Shown piece after piece: positions 1-8,828 of a DNA stretch of 64,000 nucleotides. The notes below the pieces were generated by a model. The model did no database searches. It saw only the letters and a program-made list of their open reading frames with translations, and was not told the DNA's origin. Origin of the DNA: Corynebacterium capitovis DSM 44611 (GTDB lineage Bacteria > Actinomycetota > Actinomycetes > Mycobacteriales > Mycobacteriaceae); the NCBI RefSeq assembly GCF_030440535.1, contig NZ_CP047117.1, positions 744,001 to 808,000 on the forward strand, given 5' to 3'. Within the stretch, counting starts at the first letter, position 1; every line of letters begins with the position of its first letter. The position numbers and the translations under genes were made by a program.

Positions 1-1397
1 ACCCCGGGGCCGGCCTGCTGAATTACCGCAAACTCTCCGAGGCGGCCGTCGACAAGAGCTGGTTCCTCCGCATGCTGCGCGATGAGGGTACCGTCGGCCA
101 GCGCCTCATGCACATCCTGGGCACCTCGCCTTATGCCTCGGACCTCATCATTTCGGCGCCTGACGTGGTGCAGTTACTGGGGGACGGGGTGAGGGGTCCC
201 AAGCTTCTCGACGTCGCCCCCGACCAGGCCTACAACGCAATCATCGCGGCCACCCGCCGCTACGAGGACCCAGACCGGGCGGTCGCCGTGGCTCGTTCGT
301 TGCGGCGCGCGGACTTAGCCCGCATCGCCGCCGCCGACCTGCTCGGGTTGATGGACGTCCCGCAGGTGTGTGAGGAGCTGACCTGGGTGTGGAAGGGCGT
401 GCTCGAGGCCGCGCTGCGGGCCGAGGTCCGCGCGGACTTGCTGGAGCGGGGCGCCACTGATCCCGCAGCGCGCCCCCTAACGCGCACCCCAGCGCGCCCC
501 CTAGCGCGCCTTAGCGTGATCGGAATGGGCCGACTCGGCGGGGGAGAGCTGGGGTACGGCTCGGACGCGGACGTTATGGTCGTCGCGGAACCGGACGCCG
601 ACGCGGACGAGGCGGAGGCAATCGCGTGGGCCGTGAAGGTCATCGACGCGATGCGGCGACGTTTGTCAACGCCCTCGGGTGACCCGCCGCTCGAGGTCGA
701 CCTGGGGCTGCGCCCGGAGGGGCGTTCGGGACCGGTGGCGCGCACCGTCGCATCCTACGAACGCTACTACCGCGAGTGGGGAGTCGTCTGGGAGAAGCAA
801 GCCCTGTTAAGGGCAACGGGTATCGCCGGGGACGCCGAGGTCGCCGAGCGCTTTTTGCAGGCGGTTGACTCGTTGCGCTACCCGGCCGGAGGGGCCAGCA
901 AGGATGACATCCGGGAGATCCGGCGCATCAAGGCGCGGGTGGACAACGAGCGGCTGCCGCGGAACGCGGACAAGTCCACGCACACCAAGCTGGGCCGTGG
1001 CGCGCTTGCGGACATCGAGTGGACCGTGCAGCTGATCACGATGATGCACGCCCACGATCACCCCGCCCTGCACAACACGTCGACGCTGCAGGTGCTCGAT
1101 TACCTCGAGGAAGAAGACGACGCGGCCGTGCTTTCGGCGGCCAAGGCGCGCACCCTGCGTGCGGCGTGGCTCGCCGCGACCAAAGCCCGAAACGCGCTTG
1201 TGTTGGTAACCGGGAAGCGGACCGACCAGCTGCCCGCACCGGGCCCGCAGCTAGCTCAGGTGGCGGGTTCGGCGGGGTACAGCCCGGAGGAGCAGCAGAA
1301 GTTCTTGGAGGATTACTTGCGCACCACGAGGCGCGCCCACAAGGTCGTTGAGGAGGTGTTTTGGGGCGAAAATCTCTCCGGGGAGTACGGGCCTTAA
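1..1397 (+). CDS. glnE: Glutamine synthetase adenylyltransferase, C-terminal part (5' truncated by window)
   Basis: The frame is open from base 3, so the gene begins before the window; about 464 residues are visible of a protein that is normally about 1000. It adds or removes AMP on a tyrosine of glutamine synthetase according to nitrogen status. The visible part holds the second nucleotidyltransferase domain: the GMGRLGGGELGYGSDAD-type motif at about nt 522-575 carries the metal-binding SDAD, and a helical C-terminal tail follows. Its substrate enzyme, glnA, lies 8.4 kb downstream and has the target tyrosine loop, so the pair is probably functional. Family assignment is firm; which of the two opposing activities this half carries follows from knowledge of the family (C-terminal half is the adenylylating one). 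Confidence 0.95.
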   Translation, partial: PGAGLLNYRKLSEAAVDKSWFLRMLRDEGTVGQRLMHILGTSPYASDLIISAPDVVQLLGDGVRGPKLLDVAPDQAYNAIIAATRRYEDPDRAVAVARSLRRADLARIAAADLLGLMDVPQVCEELTWVWKGVLEAALRAEVRADLLERGATDPAARPLTRTPARPLARLSVIGMGRLGGGELGYGSDADVMVVAEPDADADEAEAIAWAVKVIDAMRRRLSTPSGDPPLEVDLGLRPEGRSGPVARTVASYERYYREWGVVWEKQALLRATGIAGDAEVAERFLQAVDSLRYPAGGASKDDIREIRRIKARVDNERLPRNADKSTHTKLGRGALADIEWTVQLITMMHAHDHPALHNTSTLQVLDYLEEEDDAAVLSAAKARTLRAAWLAATKARNALVLVTGKRTDQLPAPGPQLAQVAGSAGYSPEEQQKFLEDYLRTTRRAHKVVEEVFWGENLSGEYGP

Positions 1398-1446
1398 GAT
1401 TCGAAATCCGCTGACCGTGTGGGAGCCGGCGCGTAAGGTATCACCT

Positions 1447-1728
1447 ATGGCACTCAACATCACAATTGATCTCAACGGCGCGACGTTTGCAGACCTGGAG
1501 GCGCTAGTAGACGCGGCGCGCGTGGCTGGCGTCGAGAAGAATTCCAAGGTGGAGCTGGAAGACACGAGCCTTCATATCCAGGTGGACACCGCTGGGGAGA
1601 GGCCCCACGGACCTGTCCACCCCGGTCCTGGGGGGCATTCCCCGCGCCCGGTGCCGCAGGTGGGGGAGGCGGCGATCCGCAGCGTCATCGACATTCTCAG
1701 CGGGCGGCTGGAACCACCTCGCCGCTAG
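1447..1728 (+). CDS. Small conserved-type hypothetical protein (93 aa)
   Basis: I do not recognise a named family. The start at ATG 1447 is preferred over an upstream in-frame start that overlaps glnE, because an AAGG ribosome-binding sequence sits 8 nt before it. The N-terminal half (MALNITIDLN...) looks like a small alpha/beta unit with regular hydrophobic spacing. It is followed by a His/Pro/Gly-rich linker (about residues 44-67) and a short amphipathic C-terminal helix. It starts 49 bp after glnE and its last 4 bases overlap the stop of the convergent transporter gene. The position suggests co-transcription with glnE; no function can be given. Confidence 0.6.
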   Translation: MALNITIDLNGATFADLEALVDAARVAGVEKNSKVELEDTSLHIQVDTAGERPHGPVHPGPGGHSPRPVPQVGEAAIRSVIDILSGRLEPPRR

Positions 1729-3047
1729 CCGCGGTTGATCACGCGCACCCCGCCGCCCCCGCGGTGCCGGTTCTGAACCGCCAGGTGGCGTGTGATGGCG
1801 AGCCCAATCATGAGCGCGCCCCAGATAGCAAAGACCGCGATCCACGCGGTGCGGAAGTCCGCCCAGGTGTAGTCGCCGCTGGGGGCTGAGTGGTCGAGGA
1901 TGATCCCCACCACTTGGGAAGAGAGCATCGCGGCGGTGAAGCCGCCCATGTTGCCCAGCCCTGTTCCGGTGGCCACGATGCTGCGGGGCAGTTCCTCCCG
2001 CACGGTGTCGAAGCCGAAGTTTGAGGTGGGGGTGGCAAAGCCGAGTAGGACCATCAGCGCGAGGATAAACGCGTAGCCCCGTGGTTCGCTGGAGAGGAAA
2101 AACCAGACCCAGACCGCGCAGTGCACGGTGGCGATCGCCGCGGCGGCGAGGTCGCGGTTCTTCCCCGCCCGCGCCGACAGCGGGCCGAGAACCGGGGCCG
2201 AGAGCATCGTGGCCACTGTGTACACCGTCAGCGCGGCACCGCCCTGCGCGGGGGTCAGCCCCATCCCGAGTGTCATGAGGGGCATCCCCCACAGCAGGGT
2301 GAAGTTGAGCATGAAGAACATGGAGAAGCCGTGGATGCAGAAGGCCTCCCAGCACAGCGGGGAGCGCATGACCGCGGCGAGCACGGCGGAAACGGGTTCG
2401 CGTGAGGCCTTGGCGGAAGCTGCGCGTTCCGCTTTTTCCGCGCGGCTCAGGGCGTTCGACTCGGGTGAATCCGCCACCGCAATCGCCGCGACGATTCCGA
2501 TGAGAGCGCCGGCTGCGCCGAGCGACACAAAAGATATGGTCCAACCCTGGGCGTGCAGGAGCGCGAGGAAGGGGATCGCGGAGAGGAACTGCCCAAGCTG
2601 GCCCAGGGAGGCGGTGAGCTGGGTGAAGAGGGGAGTGTGCTTGAGCGGGAACCAGAACGGCAGCAGGCGAAGCGCCGAGAGGAACGCGGTGGAGTCACCG
2701 GCGCCGATGAGCACCCGGGCGAAGATCGCAACGGGGTAGGAATCCGTCAGGCCGAGGATGACCTGGCCCACGGCCATCACGAGCGACCCGGCGACGATCA
2801 TGAAGCGGGACCCGAGGCGGTCGATGAGCACGCCAACGGGGATTTGGGCAAGCGCGTAGACGCCAACTTGAACCGCGGTGAACACCGCGATGCGGGAGGC
2901 ATCCACGTTGAACCTCTCGATAGCGTCGACACCCGCCACCCCGAATGACGTGCGTCCACAAATCGCCGCTATATAGACAAGGACCGCCCCCAGCCACACG
3001 GTGATCGCTTGTGACGTGAGCTGCTCTCGCGGGTTTTGTCCTGTCAT
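1725..3047 (-). CDS. MFS transporter, 12 membrane segments
   Basis: The 440-residue protein has about 12 hydrophobic segments and the MFS loop between segments 2 and 3 (GVLIDRLGSR, near residues 75-85), placing it in the major facilitator superfamily as a secondary transporter in the cytoplasmic membrane. A charged Lys/Arg/Glu-rich cytoplasmic loop near the middle (about residues 200-220) separates the two six-helix halves. The C-terminus ends in a basic Gly/Arg-rich tail. The substrate cannot be told from sequence; a sugar, drug or organic-acid transporter are all possible. It is followed on the same strand (upstream side) by a GT87 gene with only 32 bp between, so both may form one transcript. 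Confidence 0.85.
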   Translation of the reverse strand: MTGQNPREQLTSQAITVWLGAVLVYIAAICGRTSFGVAGVDAIERFNVDASRIAVFTAVQVGVYALAQIPVGVLIDRLGSRFMIVAGSLVMAVGQVILGLTDSYPVAIFARVLIGAGDSTAFLSALRLLPFWFPLKHTPLFTQLTASLGQLGQFLSAIPFLALLHAQGWTISFVSLGAAGALIGIVAAIAVADSPESNALSRAEKAERAASAKASREPVSAVLAAVMRSPLCWEAFCIHGFSMFFMLNFTLLWGMPLMTLGMGLTPAQGGAALTVYTVATMLSAPVLGPLSARAGKNRDLAAAAIATVHCAVWVWFFLSSEPRGYAFILALMVLLGFATPTSNFGFDTVREELPRSIVATGTGLGNMGGFTAAMLSSQVVGIILDHSAPSGDYTWADFRTAWIAVFAIWGALMIGLAITRHLAVQNRHRGGGGVRVINRG

Positions 3048-3079
3048 AGATCAAGTGATAGTCTCCCGCCCCCTCCTTA

Positions 3080-4309
3080 TCAACACGCCGCCTGGGCCGC
3101 GCCGCCCGCAGTCTTCCTCAGGGCAAGACCGAGGAGGGTGGCCATGACCAGCAGCATTGCGAGCGAGAGGTCGTTTTGGGCCAGCCACACCGGGGCGTTG
3201 AATTCATGCAGACGCGCCGCGAAGGGCTCGTGGAGGGGAGGGCCGAGGAAAGACACGAGGACGAAGGCGCCCGCAGCCAGTCGCGCGGCGGTGAACGTCG
3301 AGAAGAGGGCAACGGGTAGGGCGATAACCATGCCTGCCATGTGGTGGGTCATCGTGACGGGGGAACACAGCCACACGCTCACCCCCACTAGGAGCAGGGC
3401 CTCGACGACGGCGTCGGGTCGCGTTTTCAGCAACCCCCAGGAGGAGGCGGTGGCCAGCGCGGCGCACGCGACGAATAGCACTAGGACGGCCACGTCCGCG
3501 GCGCCGCCGGTAACCCCGCTGCGCTCCAGCAAGCCGCTAAGCGCCTGGTTGCGAATGTCGTCGTCGCTGCCGGCTCGGTTGGTGGCGAAGAACTCATGCG
3601 TCCAGAAATAGATGGACTCGCGGGGGCGGATAAGAAAGCCAACCGCGGCCGTCGCGAGGGTGGCAAGCACGGTGCGCCCAAGAGCGCGCCAATCCTTTCT
3701 CACGAGGAAAAGCACCGCGAACGCCCCCGGAACAATCTTGATCCCAGCGGCGATCCCGACGAGCCCACCGCGCAGCCACCGCGGGGTGAACCCGAGGACA
3801 TCAACCGCGACCAGGGCGAAAAGCATCAGGTTGACCTGCCCGTAGTCGATATTCGAGCGAACGGGCTCGACCAACAGAGCCAACCCGAGAAGGGCGGTGG
3901 CGACGCGCAGTGGCTGGGCCTTTCCCAGCCGGGCTACCACGGCCGCGAGGATTACCCAGGCGGAAGCGATCGACAGCGCTGTCCACATGATCTGCAGCGC
4001 GCTTTGCCCCAGCGGAGCGAGCGGAACAAACAGGGCGGCCGCGAACGGCGGGTAGATGAAGCGCAGCCCCGACCGGGAGGGGAAATCCTCGGAGTAGAGA
4101 TCCTGCCCGTGAATCAGCGCCCGCCCCGTGTCCTGAAAGACCTGGATATCGATCATAAATTCGGTGCTCGCCGAATAGAGTGCCCGAACGACCGCGAAGG
4201 CGGTGACAATATACCCCGCGTACAGCGCGACGGTATATCCGGCCGATTTTTCATAACAGTGCGTCACAGATGAGTGCTCCACGTTTCCACGTTTCTCGCC
4301 GTTGTTCAT
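3080..4309 (-). CDS. GT87 (DUF2029) polyprenyl-phosphate-sugar-dependent glycosyltransferase
   Basis: A 409-residue polytopic protein with about 10 hydrophobic segments and the GT-C feature of an acidic pair in the first outer loop (DIQVFQDTG, about residues 54-62), followed by the RFIYPP motif typical of GT87. Known members, such as PimE-, MptC- and AftC-type enzymes of Corynebacteriales, add mannose or arabinose from polyprenyl-phosphate donors on the outer face of the membrane to PIMs, lipomannan or arabinogalactan. A mannosyl- or arabinosyltransferase is therefore likely, but the acceptor is not visible. It is divergent from thrC, with 82 bp between the starts. Confidence 0.8.
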   Translation of the reverse strand: MNNGEKRGNVEHSSVTHCYEKSAGYTVALYAGYIVTAFAVVRALYSASTEFMIDIQVFQDTGRALIHGQDLYSEDFPSRSGLRFIYPPFAAALFVPLAPLGQSALQIMWTALSIASAWVILAAVVARLGKAQPLRVATALLGLALLVEPVRSNIDYGQVNLMLFALVAVDVLGFTPRWLRGGLVGIAAGIKIVPGAFAVLFLVRKDWRALGRTVLATLATAAVGFLIRPRESIYFWTHEFFATNRAGSDDDIRNQALSGLLERSGVTGGAADVAVLVLFVACAALATASSWGLLKTRPDAVVEALLLVGVSVWLCSPVTMTHHMAGMVIALPVALFSTFTAARLAAGAFVLVSFLGPPLHEPFAARLHEFNAPVWLAQNDLSLAMLLVMATLLGLALRKTAGGAAQAAC

Positions 4310-4377
4310 TTTCGAGTGCGCAGCGTACCCTAACCCAGCATCCCTGGGTTTGCCTGACCGCTGGTGGACTGACCCCG

Positions 4378-4383
4378 TAAAGT
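4378..4383 (+). promoter_or_regulatory. -10 element of thrC, probably leaderless
   Basis: TAAAGT ends 8 nt before the GTG start of thrC, so transcription would begin at or within a base or two of the start codon. No Shine-Dalgarno sequence is visible before that GTG, which fits a leaderless transcript, a common arrangement in corynebacteria. No convincing -35 hexamer was seen. Confidence 0.45.
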
Positions 4384-4391
4384 GATGAACC

Positions 4392-5843
4392 GTGGATTAC
4401 ATTTCGACGCGCGACACGACCTCGACTCCGGCGAAGTTCACCGACATCCTCCTCGGTGGCCTCGCGCCAGACGGCGGTTTGTATATGCCGGCCGTCTACC
4501 CGAGCATTTCGCCCGAGCTTCTCGACGAATGGCGTGAACTGCTCGAGGAAAAGGGGTACGGGGCTCTCGCGGCCGAGGTGATGAAGCTCTTCGTCAGCGA
4601 CATCCCGCCGGCCCAGATTGACGAGATCGCGGCCCGGGCTTACCGTACCCCGGTGTTTTCCACCCCGGACATCGTCCCAGTGACGAAGCTGGAGGACTCG
4701 CTTTACCTGGCCCACTTGTCCGAAGGCCCGACGGCCGCGTTTAAGGACATGGCGATGCAGCTGCTCGGCGAGCTCTTCGAGTTCGAATTGGCCCGCCGGG
4801 GTGAGGAAATCAACATCCTGGGTGCAACCTCTGGGGATACGGGCTCCTCCGCCGAGTACGCCATGCGGGGCCGAGACAACATCCGCGTTTTTATGCTCAC
4901 CCCCGCCGGGCGGATGACCCCCTTCCAGCAGGCGCAGATGTTCGGCCTCGCCGAGCCGAACGTGTTCAACATCGCCCTTGACGGGGTGTTCGACGACTGC
5001 CAAGACGTGGTCAAGGAGGTCAACGCCGATTCCGCGTTCAAGACGAAGTACCGCATCGGGGCCGTGAACTCCATCAACTGGGCCCGCCTCCTCGCCCAGA
5101 CCGTGTACTACATCTCCACCTACCTGCGCGTCACCTCCTCGAACGAGGAGAAAATCTCGTTTTGTGTGCCGACCGGTAACTTCGGTGATGTGTGTGCGGG
5201 GCACGTCGTTAAGCAGATGGGCCTGCCCGTCGACCGGTTGATCGTCGCGACGAACGAAAACGATGTGCTCAACGAGTTCTTCACCACTGGCGACTACCGC
5301 CCGCGCACCGCGGCGGAAACGCGGGCCACGTCCTCGCCCTCGATGGACATTTCCAAGGCCTCGAACTTCGAGCGCTTCATTTTCGACGTCCTTGGGCGCG
5401 ACGCCGAACTCACCGCTCATCTCTTCGCGCTCAAGGTCACAGAGGGCGGGTTCGGTTTGGCCGACCTGCCGGACCCGGACCTTCTGGAAAGGATCCGCCA
5501 CACCTACGGGTTTGTCTCGGGGTCGTCCACCCACGCTGATCGCGTCGCGACGATCCGTGACCTCGCCGAACGCCTCGATGTCACTGTCGACCCCCATACC
5601 GCCGACGGCGTGCACGTTGCGCGGAAGTGGGCGGGCGAGGTCGAGACCCCCATCGTGGTGCTGGAGACGGCTCTGCCCGTCAAGTTTGCCGACACGATCC
5701 GGGAGGCAACAGGGCGCGACCCGGAGGTGCCGGAGCGCTTCGCCGGAGTGATGGACGCGCAGCGACACGTCACCGACCTGCCGAATGACGCGGATAAGTT
5801 GAAGGCGTTTATCGCGGAGACAATCAACGCAAGCGACGCGTAG
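4392..5843 (+). CDS. thrC: Threonine synthase
   Basis: PLP enzyme converting O-phosphohomoserine to threonine in the cytoplasm. The 483-residue length and the N-terminus (DYISTRDT, then GGLAPDGGLYMP) match the long bacterial/fungal ThrC class. The PLP lysine is in PTAAFKDMAMQ (about residue 117) and the phosphate-binding loop ATSGDTGSSAEYA is near residues 144-156. The start is GTG with no ribosome-binding sequence. Stand-alone here, divergent from the GT87 gene and followed 12 bp later by the protease gene, which it may share a transcript with. Confidence 0.96.
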   Translation: MDYISTRDTTSTPAKFTDILLGGLAPDGGLYMPAVYPSISPELLDEWRELLEEKGYGALAAEVMKLFVSDIPPAQIDEIAARAYRTPVFSTPDIVPVTKLEDSLYLAHLSEGPTAAFKDMAMQLLGELFEFELARRGEEINILGATSGDTGSSAEYAMRGRDNIRVFMLTPAGRMTPFQQAQMFGLAEPNVFNIALDGVFDDCQDVVKEVNADSAFKTKYRIGAVNSINWARLLAQTVYYISTYLRVTSSNEEKISFCVPTGNFGDVCAGHVVKQMGLPVDRLIVATNENDVLNEFFTTGDYRPRTAAETRATSSPSMDISKASNFERFIFDVLGRDAELTAHLFALKVTEGGFGLADLPDPDLLERIRHTYGFVSGSSTHADRVATIRDLAERLDVTVDPHTADGVHVARKWAGEVETPIVVLETALPVKFADTIREATGRDPEVPERFAGVMDAQRHVTDLPNDADKLKAFIAETINASDA

Positions 5844-5855
5844 CGGGGTAGTGCA

Positions 5856-6797
5856 ATGAACACGAGTAGTGAGCACATGCACGTGGAGCCTCGGCAGGGG
5901 ATCGGGCCGGGGACGTGGACGGCCATCTTTGTCATTGCGGTCTTCGTCGTCGCCGCTACCGTGTGGGGTGGCCTGAGCGCGTCGAACGTCTACAGCGGGA
6001 CCGCCGCCCAGGAGCAGCAGGCGCGCCGGGCCGTGCAAACCCCCGGAGGCGGGGGCGCGGGAACCAACCTGGTCAACGTGCCGAGTTTCGCGGCCTGGGC
6101 GCCAGGAACGCTCATCCAAACCACCGACCACTACCCGCGGGCCGGGGAGTCTTTCACGGCGGAATCGTGCACAGTGGCGTTTAGCTTCTCCGACGCGGCA
6201 GGCCGCAACTACGCCGTGACGGCGGGCCACTGCGGGCACGACGGTGATCTTGTCTGGCCGGCGAACGCCGAAACGGCGCAGGACTACGCTCGCGAGGCCG
6301 GTCGTTTCATGTACTCGGGCCTGTACAGCGCGGGCGCGCCCGGCATAGACGTGGGGATCATAGAGATCACGGACCCCGACCGCTTCATGCCTCTCGTCGG
6401 CGACCCGATCGCGACGGGCGTGGCCCAAAGCGCCGACTCCTCCCCTGGGCGCGTCTGCAAAACGGGAGGGACGACGGGGTACACCTGTGGGCAGTTCAGG
6501 GAATCGAGTCGCGTGCAGATCATCACCACCGACTCCGATCAAGAGCTTGAAGCGCGCGGGGATGTGGCGGCCGTGTGTGCGTCGAAAGGAGACTCCGGTG
6601 GCCCCGTCTTCCGCGAGGTCAACGGCCGCGCGGTGATCATCGGTGCCGTCTCCGGTACGGAGGCGGGTCGAAGCGGTGAAGAGTGCCACGAGGGGATGGA
6701 TAATCCCAAGCTCATGTCGTACTCAAACGTCGACCAGATCATGCGGGTTGTCGACGCGGTTGCGCCCGACGCGTCGTGGGTGACCCAGACGTGGTAA
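5856..6797 (+). CDS. Membrane-anchored trypsin-like (S1) serine protease
   Basis: 313 residues with one hydrophobic segment at about 21-43 and a short N-terminal cytoplasmic tail, so the protease domain should face outward as a signal-anchored protein. The catalytic triad is readable: His in TAGHC (about H125), Asp in GIDVGIIEI (about D165) and Ser in KGDSGGPVF (about S247). Cysteine pairs around the His and Ser loops suggest disulfide bonds outside the cell. It begins 12 bp after thrC and ends 7 bp from the convergent unknown gene. The natural substrate is unknown; related corynebacterial proteins are secreted or cell-bound chymotrypsin-like enzymes. Confidence 0.88.
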   Translation: MNTSSEHMHVEPRQGIGPGTWTAIFVIAVFVVAATVWGGLSASNVYSGTAAQEQQARRAVQTPGGGGAGTNLVNVPSFAAWAPGTLIQTTDHYPRAGESFTAESCTVAFSFSDAAGRNYAVTAGHCGHDGDLVWPANAETAQDYAREAGRFMYSGLYSAGAPGIDVGIIEITDPDRFMPLVGDPIATGVAQSADSSPGRVCKTGGTTGYTCGQFRESSRVQIITTDSDQELEARGDVAAVCASKGDSGGPVFREVNGRAVIIGAVSGTEAGRSGEECHEGMDNPKLMSYSNVDQIMRVVDAVAPDASWVTQTW

Positions 6798-6803
6798 CCG
6801 GGT

Positions 6804-7631
6804 CTAGCGGTTGCCGATCTCCTCGCGGAACTTCTCGCCGGTCGGGGAGACGGTCAGTGATTCCTCGCTAGTCTCCTGGCGGACGTTTTCGGGCCCGTAC
6901 ACGACGAAGTCCGTGGAGTCCACGTCGTCGGGCTGGGGGATGTCTTTCCAACCCGCGGCTATGTCCTCCGCCTCTGCCTCGGTGTCGCTTTGCCACGTCA
7001 TGGCGACCTGACGTTCCGTGCTGCGGCCGGGATAGAACATGAAGGAGACGGCGTCGGCGCCCTCATCGACGGCGACGTCAATGTAACTCTGCAGGGTTTC
7101 CGCACTTGGTGAGTGCAGGCAGTAACCCCACACGTTGATGCGGAGGTTGTCCTGCGTCCGGAGGGTGAGGTTGTCCACGCAGTTTTGCTGCAGCAGCCGA
7201 GAGACATGGCCCGCCAGTTCAGCGGTGTCTGCCTCCGCCTGATCCGTGGTGTTCCCGGTCAGCGTGACGCCAGTAAGGGTGGCGTTCGTTTCCACGTCGC
7301 TGATGAGGTAGTCACGCACGCTGGAGACAACGTTGGACGCCGCGGCGACTTCGGAGCCGGGTGGGGGCGGCGCAGGGGCGGGGCGAGCCGGGCGGTCGAC
7401 GTGGTAGGCGGGCGAGTCCGCACCGACCTCGTAGCTAGCTAACACCACGCCGAAGACGGCTACCCCCGCCAGAAGGGCGCCGTAACCGGCGGTAAACACT
7501 CCGGTGGGAAGGCGTCGGATGAGGGGCACCTTCGCCTCCGGTTCCACCGCGACAGGTTCGGGTGCGTCAGCGCTCACCGCGGGCTCGGCGGGGAGCTCCG
7601 GGTCGGACGAAGGGGGCAGCGTGGTGCTCAT
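6804..7631 (-). CDS. Unknown single-pass membrane protein with Pro-rich stalk
   Basis: I do not recognise the family. The reading frame is open far upstream, but the codon-like gene starts at ATG 7631 (MSTTLPPSSDPELPAE), giving 275 residues. The N-terminus is acidic and Pro/Ala-rich, a hydrophobic segment (VFTAGYGALLAGVAVFGVV) spans about residues 45-63, and a Pro-rich stalk (PARPAPAPPPPG) leads to an outer domain containing two cysteines that could pair. The layout is that of a surface-exposed anchored protein. It converges with the protease gene (6 bp between stops), is divergent from the Nudix gene, and may act at the envelope; nothing more can be said. Confidence 0.7.
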   Translation of the reverse strand: MSTTLPPSSDPELPAEPAVSADAPEPVAVEPEAKVPLIRRLPTGVFTAGYGALLAGVAVFGVVLASYEVGADSPAYHVDRPARPAPAPPPPGSEVAAASNVVSSVRDYLISDVETNATLTGVTLTGNTTDQAEADTAELAGHVSRLLQQNCVDNLTLRTQDNLRINVWGYCLHSPSAETLQSYIDVAVDEGADAVSFMFYPGRSTERQVAMTWQSDTEAEAEDIAAGWKDIPQPDDVDSTDFVVYGPENVRQETSEESLTVSPTGEKFREEIGNR

Positions 7632-7707
7632 GGTGAGCCAAATCTTAACCCAACTAGACTTGCCGGCGTCACACCCAGACACGGTTTTGCGAAAGGCATC
7701 AGTCACC

Positions 7708-8232
7708 ATGCCCATTCCCGAGTTCATCGTCGAGACCCGCAAGAAGATCGGCACCGATCTGATGTGGGTGCCGTCCGTAGCGGCTATCGTTCTTCGCGAT
7801 TCCCCCCAGGCCACCGCGTGGGCCGTGCCGGAGGTGTTGCTCGTGCGCCGCGCTGACAACGGAACGTGGACCCCCGTGACCGGCATCGCGGACCCGGGGG
7901 AGGAGCCCCACGACGCCGCCGTGCGTGAGGTTTTCGAGGAATCCGGCATCTTGGCGCGCGCCGTTGCGCTCCTTGGCGTTGGCGCGGTGGGGCCTGTCAC
8001 CCATTCCAACGGTGACAGGGCGACATACATGTCGGTACAGATTCGACTCGAGGCCGAGGACCCCTCCGCCGAGCCTTTCGCCAACGACGATGAAAACACC
8101 GAGGCCGGGTGGTTCCCTATCTCCTCGATGCCGGTGGAAGACCCGAAATGGCGCCTTGCCATCGCCGACGCCGCCGCGCAGCGCCGCCACCCTGAAAGCT
8201 TTGTCCCTCGGCTTGGCCTGAGCAAAAGGTAG
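7708..8232 (+). CDS. Nudix hydrolase
   Basis: 174 residues with a complete Nudix box, G-x5-E-x7-REV-x-EE-x-GI, at about residues 59-81, so it should hydrolyse a nucleoside diphosphate linked to another group with Mg or Mn. The ATG at 7708 is chosen because GAAAGG precedes it by 11 nt and the conserved domain begins soon after; the longer open frame upstream runs antisense into the neighbouring gene. Substrate unknown. The gene is followed 11 bp later by the GH25-like gene and then panE, probably one transcription unit. Confidence 0.88.
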   Translation: MPIPEFIVETRKKIGTDLMWVPSVAAIVLRDSPQATAWAVPEVLLVRRADNGTWTPVTGIADPGEEPHDAAVREVFEESGILARAVALLGVGAVGPVTHSNGDRATYMSVQIRLEAEDPSAEPFANDDENTEAGWFPISSMPVEDPKWRLAIADAAAQRRHPESFVPRLGLSKR

Positions 8233-8243
8233 CAAGCGGTAAC

Positions 8244-8819
8244 GTGCGCTTCGGCCTCGACGTCTCCGAACACCAGGACGGCCTTCCGCTCGCCAAGGCC
8301 GAGGGCGTTGAGTTCGTCATCATTCGGACGACCGACGGCACCTACCACGACCGGGTCTTTTCCTCCCACTTTGCAGACGCGACCCAGGCCGGGCTCGCCA
8401 TCGAGGCCTATCATTTTCTGCGCAGTCCCCGCGAGGGGACGACCGTTGATGAACAGGTCGCCGCGTCCCTTGAGGTCCTCGCCGGCGCGCGCGTTCCCAT
8501 GTGGCTCGACTGCGAGACGCCCGCGGGTCTGTCGCTTGACGACGTCCGCCGCGCCCACCACCTCTTTACCCAGGAAGGGGTGCCCGTCGCGGGCATTTAT
8601 ACGTCCCGGTCGTGGTGGTTGCGCCACACCTGGGGTGCGGACACGCGGCCCTTTGGCACGCTGTGGCTCGCATTCTACGGTGCGGACAGCGGGACATACC
8701 CCGGCAATGACGCATGGCCGAAGTCGGTCGGCCGGCAAGAGCCCGTGATGTGGCAGTACACCTCGCGGGGGCGCGTGACTGGGTATTCTGGGGATGTGGA
8801 TCTCGACGCCCGCCGCTAA
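8244..8819 (+). CDS. GH25-like (lysozyme-family) protein without signal peptide
   Basis: 191 residues starting at GTG. The N-terminal FGLDVSEHQ is the GH25 signature with the conserved Asp at position 5, and WLDCE near residue 90 supplies the second acidic pair. The C-terminal VMWQYTSRGRV...DVDL matches the closing strand of the barrel in this family. GH25 enzymes cleave the MurNAc-GlcNAc bond of peptidoglycan. Oddly, no signal peptide or membrane segment is present, so either export is by another route or the protein acts inside the cell. It could also belong to the related DUF1906 group. Lies between the Nudix gene and panE. Confidence 0.72.
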   Translation: MRFGLDVSEHQDGLPLAKAEGVEFVIIRTTDGTYHDRVFSSHFADATQAGLAIEAYHFLRSPREGTTVDEQVAASLEVLAGARVPMWLDCETPAGLSLDDVRRAHHLFTQEGVPVAGIYTSRSWWLRHTWGADTRPFGTLWLAFYGADSGTYPGNDAWPKSVGRQEPVMWQYTSRGRVTGYSGDVDLDARR

Positions 8820-8828
8820 AGTGTCCAC

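Noticed and set aside
4251-6689. 812-codon minus-strand open frame opposite thrC and the protease
   Set aside because: Low-complexity Arg/Gly/His-rich translation with no family resemblance; it is the antisense shadow of two well-supported genes in GC-rich DNA.
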